DNA of 6,659 nt from Elusimicrobiota bacterium (GTDB lineage: Bacteria > Elusimicrobiota > Elusimicrobia > Elusimicrobiales > Elusimicrobiaceae), in NCBI GenBank assembly GCA_023393825.1, contig JAEXBW010000038.1, forward strand, positions 1-6,659, given 5' to 3'. The translations under genes were made by a program, and so were the position numbers. Position 1 is the stretch's first letter; every line of letters begins with the position of its first letter. Positions 5,104 to 6,659 of the stretch are shown here, in pieces. The notes under the pieces were generated by a model, which worked only from the letters and a program-made list of their open reading frames with translations, did not search any database and had not been told where the DNA came from.

Positions 5104-6659
5104 TTATTTTAAAAGTTCTTCAATCTGGGAGGAAACTTCAAGCCATTTGCTTTCACTATCGGCAATCTCTTTATTGATAAAAGCAAGCTCTATGCTTAAG
5201 TCGGAGTTAAAACTGTTTATAAGCCTTTTTTCAAGATTATTTTTTTGCTGTGTCGCGCTTTCTATTCTTTTTTCTATATCTTTAAGCTGCTTTTTAAGGG
5301 GTGCGGCCTGCGCGCGCAACTGCGCTTCTTTACGGCGTTTATCTTTGCGGTCATCGTCTGCGGAATCTTCTTGAGAAGCTGAACTTCTGCCGCCGCTGCG
5401 CAAAACATAGTTTTTATAATCTTCCAAATCTCCGTCAAAATTATTAACGCCGCCGCCCGCCACCAAAAGCAATCTGTCGCAGACGGATTCCAATATATGG
5501 AAGTCGTGGGTAACAAGTATAACCGCGCCGTTATAGTCGTTTAAAGCCTCTATAAGCGCGCGGCGGGAGGTTATGTCCAAATGGTTGGTAGGTTCGTCCA
5601 AAATCAAAATATGGGGCGGTTCTATGGTAATTAAAGAAAGCAGCAACCTGCTCTTTTCCCCACCCGAAAGATTGGCTATTTTTGTATCGGCCTTGCTCTT
5701 TTCCAAACCATAACAGGCAAGGTGGGTATACACCTGCGCTTCCTTGGCCTCAAACATAATCTCTTTTGCGGTTTCGTAGGGTGTTTTATCGGGGTCAAAT
5801 TCTTCCGCCTGATGCTGCGCGAAGTAAGCCACTTTTAACTTGCGGGCGCGGGTAAGCTTGCCGCTTTGCAAATGTATTCTGCCCGCCAAAAGTTTTGCAA
5901 GGGTGGATTTACCGTTACCGTTAGAACCAAGTAAAGCTATTTTATCGTCTTGCGCTATGGTTACGTTAAGGTTTTGCAAAATCGTTTTATCGCCATAGCC
6001 GCAGCTTACGTTTTCCATAGTAAAAAGGTAAGAGTCCAAAGCGTCCGAAGCGGGAAAGGAAAAGCGTATGCTGCGCTCAAGCGGTATTTTTGGCGCGTCG
6101 CCAAGGCGTTCTATCATCTTAATTCTGCTTTGCGCCTGCTTTGCTTTGCTGGCTTTATAGCGGAACCTGTCCACGAAAGACTGTAAGTGTTTGCGGGTAT
6201 CTTCGTATTTTTGAGCGTCTTTTATAATTTGCTCGGTTTGCAGGGCGCGCGTTCTTTCGTAAGTATCATAATTACCCGTGTAAACTTTAAGTTTGGTTTC
6301 ATCAACAAGGATAATTTTATCGCAAATTCTGTTAAGTATATTTCTGTCGTGGCTGATGATTATTAAAGTTTTATCAAGTTTTTCAAGGCAGTTTTCCAGC
6401 CAGATGGAAGTTTCCAAATCTAAGTGGTTTGTAGGTTCGTCCAGCAGCAGGCAATCGCCTGGGGCAAACAAAGCAGCGGCTAAAGCGGCGCGCACGCGCC
6501 ACCCGCCTGAAAATTCTTTAAGTTTGCGGTGTAAATCTTCTTCCCCAAAACCAAGACCGCTTAATATCGCGCTTGCGCGCGCGGGTGCGCTGTGCGCCCC
6601 AAGGCTGTCAAGCCTGTCATAAATTTCCGCTATTCTGTTGCCTGAGGGATTATGGTTTA
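5104..6659 (-). CDS. ABC-F family ATPase, YheS-like (N-terminus cut by window edge)
   Basis: The open frame reads through to the right edge; 517 residues are visible and the start, with the first Walker A, lies outside. Numbering from the edge: the first signature is FSGGW at 49-53, Walker B LLLDEPTNHLD at 70-80 and switch His at 103 (SHD). An interdomain linker spans about 129-189 and includes FVDRFRYKASKAKQAQSRIK, very like the linker of E. coli YheS. The second Walker A GSNGNGKST is at 244-252, signature LSGGE at 330-334, Walker B LILDEPTNHLD at 351-361 and His at 384 (THD). A charged Ser/Asp-rich spacer precedes a C-terminal coiled coil (about 439-517). There are no membrane segments. ABC-F proteins are cytosolic and act at the ribosomal E site, easing stalled translation or giving antibiotic resistance. 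A GTG at 6493-6495 is not the start, because the SGGW signature lies upstream of it in the same frame. All visible ATPase motifs are intact. The gene ends 62 bp before the pilins on the same strand. Confidence 0.96.
   Translation of the reverse strand, partial: NHNPSGNRIAEIYDRLDSLGAHSAPARASAILSGLGFGEEDLHRKLKEFSGGWRVRAALAAALFAPGDCLLLDEPTNHLDLETSIWLENCLEKLDKTLIIISHDRNILNRICDKIILVDETKLKVYTGNYDTYERTRALQTEQIIKDAQKYEDTRKHLQSFVDRFRYKASKAKQAQSRIKMIERLGDAPKIPLERSIRFSFPASDALDSYLFTMENVSCGYGDKTILQNLNVTIAQDDKIALLGSNGNGKSTLAKLLAGRIHLQSGKLTRARKLKVAYFAQHQAEEFDPDKTPYETAKEIMFEAKEAQVYTHLACYGLEKSKADTKIANLSGGEKSRLLLSLITIEPPHILILDEPTNHLDITSRRALIEALNDYNGAVILVTHDFHILESVCDRLLLVAGGGVNNFDGDLEDYKNYVLRSGGRSSASQEDSADDDRKDKRRKEAQLRAQAAPLKKQLKDIEKRIESATQQKNNLEKRLINSFNSDLSIELAFINKEIADSESKWLEVSSQIEELLK

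Noticed and set aside
6493..6495. GTG start for the ABC-F gene
   Set aside because: The frame stays open to the window edge, and the family signature FSGGWR is encoded just upstream of this codon, so the true start lies outside the window.

Overview
The window looks like chromosomal DNA of a free-living or gut-associated bacterium with moderate GC. It carries housekeeping genes (a trigger factor, two tRNA genes and an ABC-F ATPase), a secreted peptidase-family protein and two type IV pilin-like genes. The A/T-leaning codon use, the small pilins with a KKG|FTL(I/L)E leader, and the DUF885-type protein would fit Elusimicrobiota (Elusimicrobium-like). That placement is an inference from general resemblance only; no marker here settles it.

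Layout, left to right. Positions 1-450 have no credible gene. They hold an intergenic repeat region: three head-to-tail units of about 72, 113 and 71 bp, then a fourth diverged unit containing a roughly 97-bp palindromic element with perfect 14-bp ends. The terminator of the next gene follows. On the minus strand come tig (trigger factor, 451-1737), tRNA-Leu(UAG) (1792-1876) and tRNA-Lys(CUU) (1905-1977). They read in the order tRNA-Lys, tRNA-Leu, tig, behind a single good promoter at 1994-2022 and ahead of a terminator at 384-421, so they probably form one transcription unit. On the plus strand, 2122-3945 encodes a 607-residue exported protein of the DUF885 family, with its own weak promoter. 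A perfect 12-bp hairpin at 3961-3991 ends it and probably also ends the convergent pilin operon. On the minus strand are two adjacent type IV pilin-like genes (4018-4551 and 4580-5041). A YheS-like ABC-F ATPase follows (5104 to the right edge), cut by the window so that its first Walker A and start codon are missing.

Functionally this is mostly ordinary: nascent-chain folding (Tig), translation (tRNAs, ABC-F) and surface appendages (pilins). The two most interesting points are these. First, the DUF885 protein keeps the family fold signatures but has lost every expected zinc-site residue: HExxPGHHLQ has become ENITPGKNLM and EGW has become NGW. This suggests a secreted pseudopeptidase. Second, the repeat array has an optional 42-bp module that carries two direct copies of a 13-14 bp GTATATC-like box. 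I see no convincing multi-gene novel system, such as a defence island, CRISPR or biosynthetic cluster.
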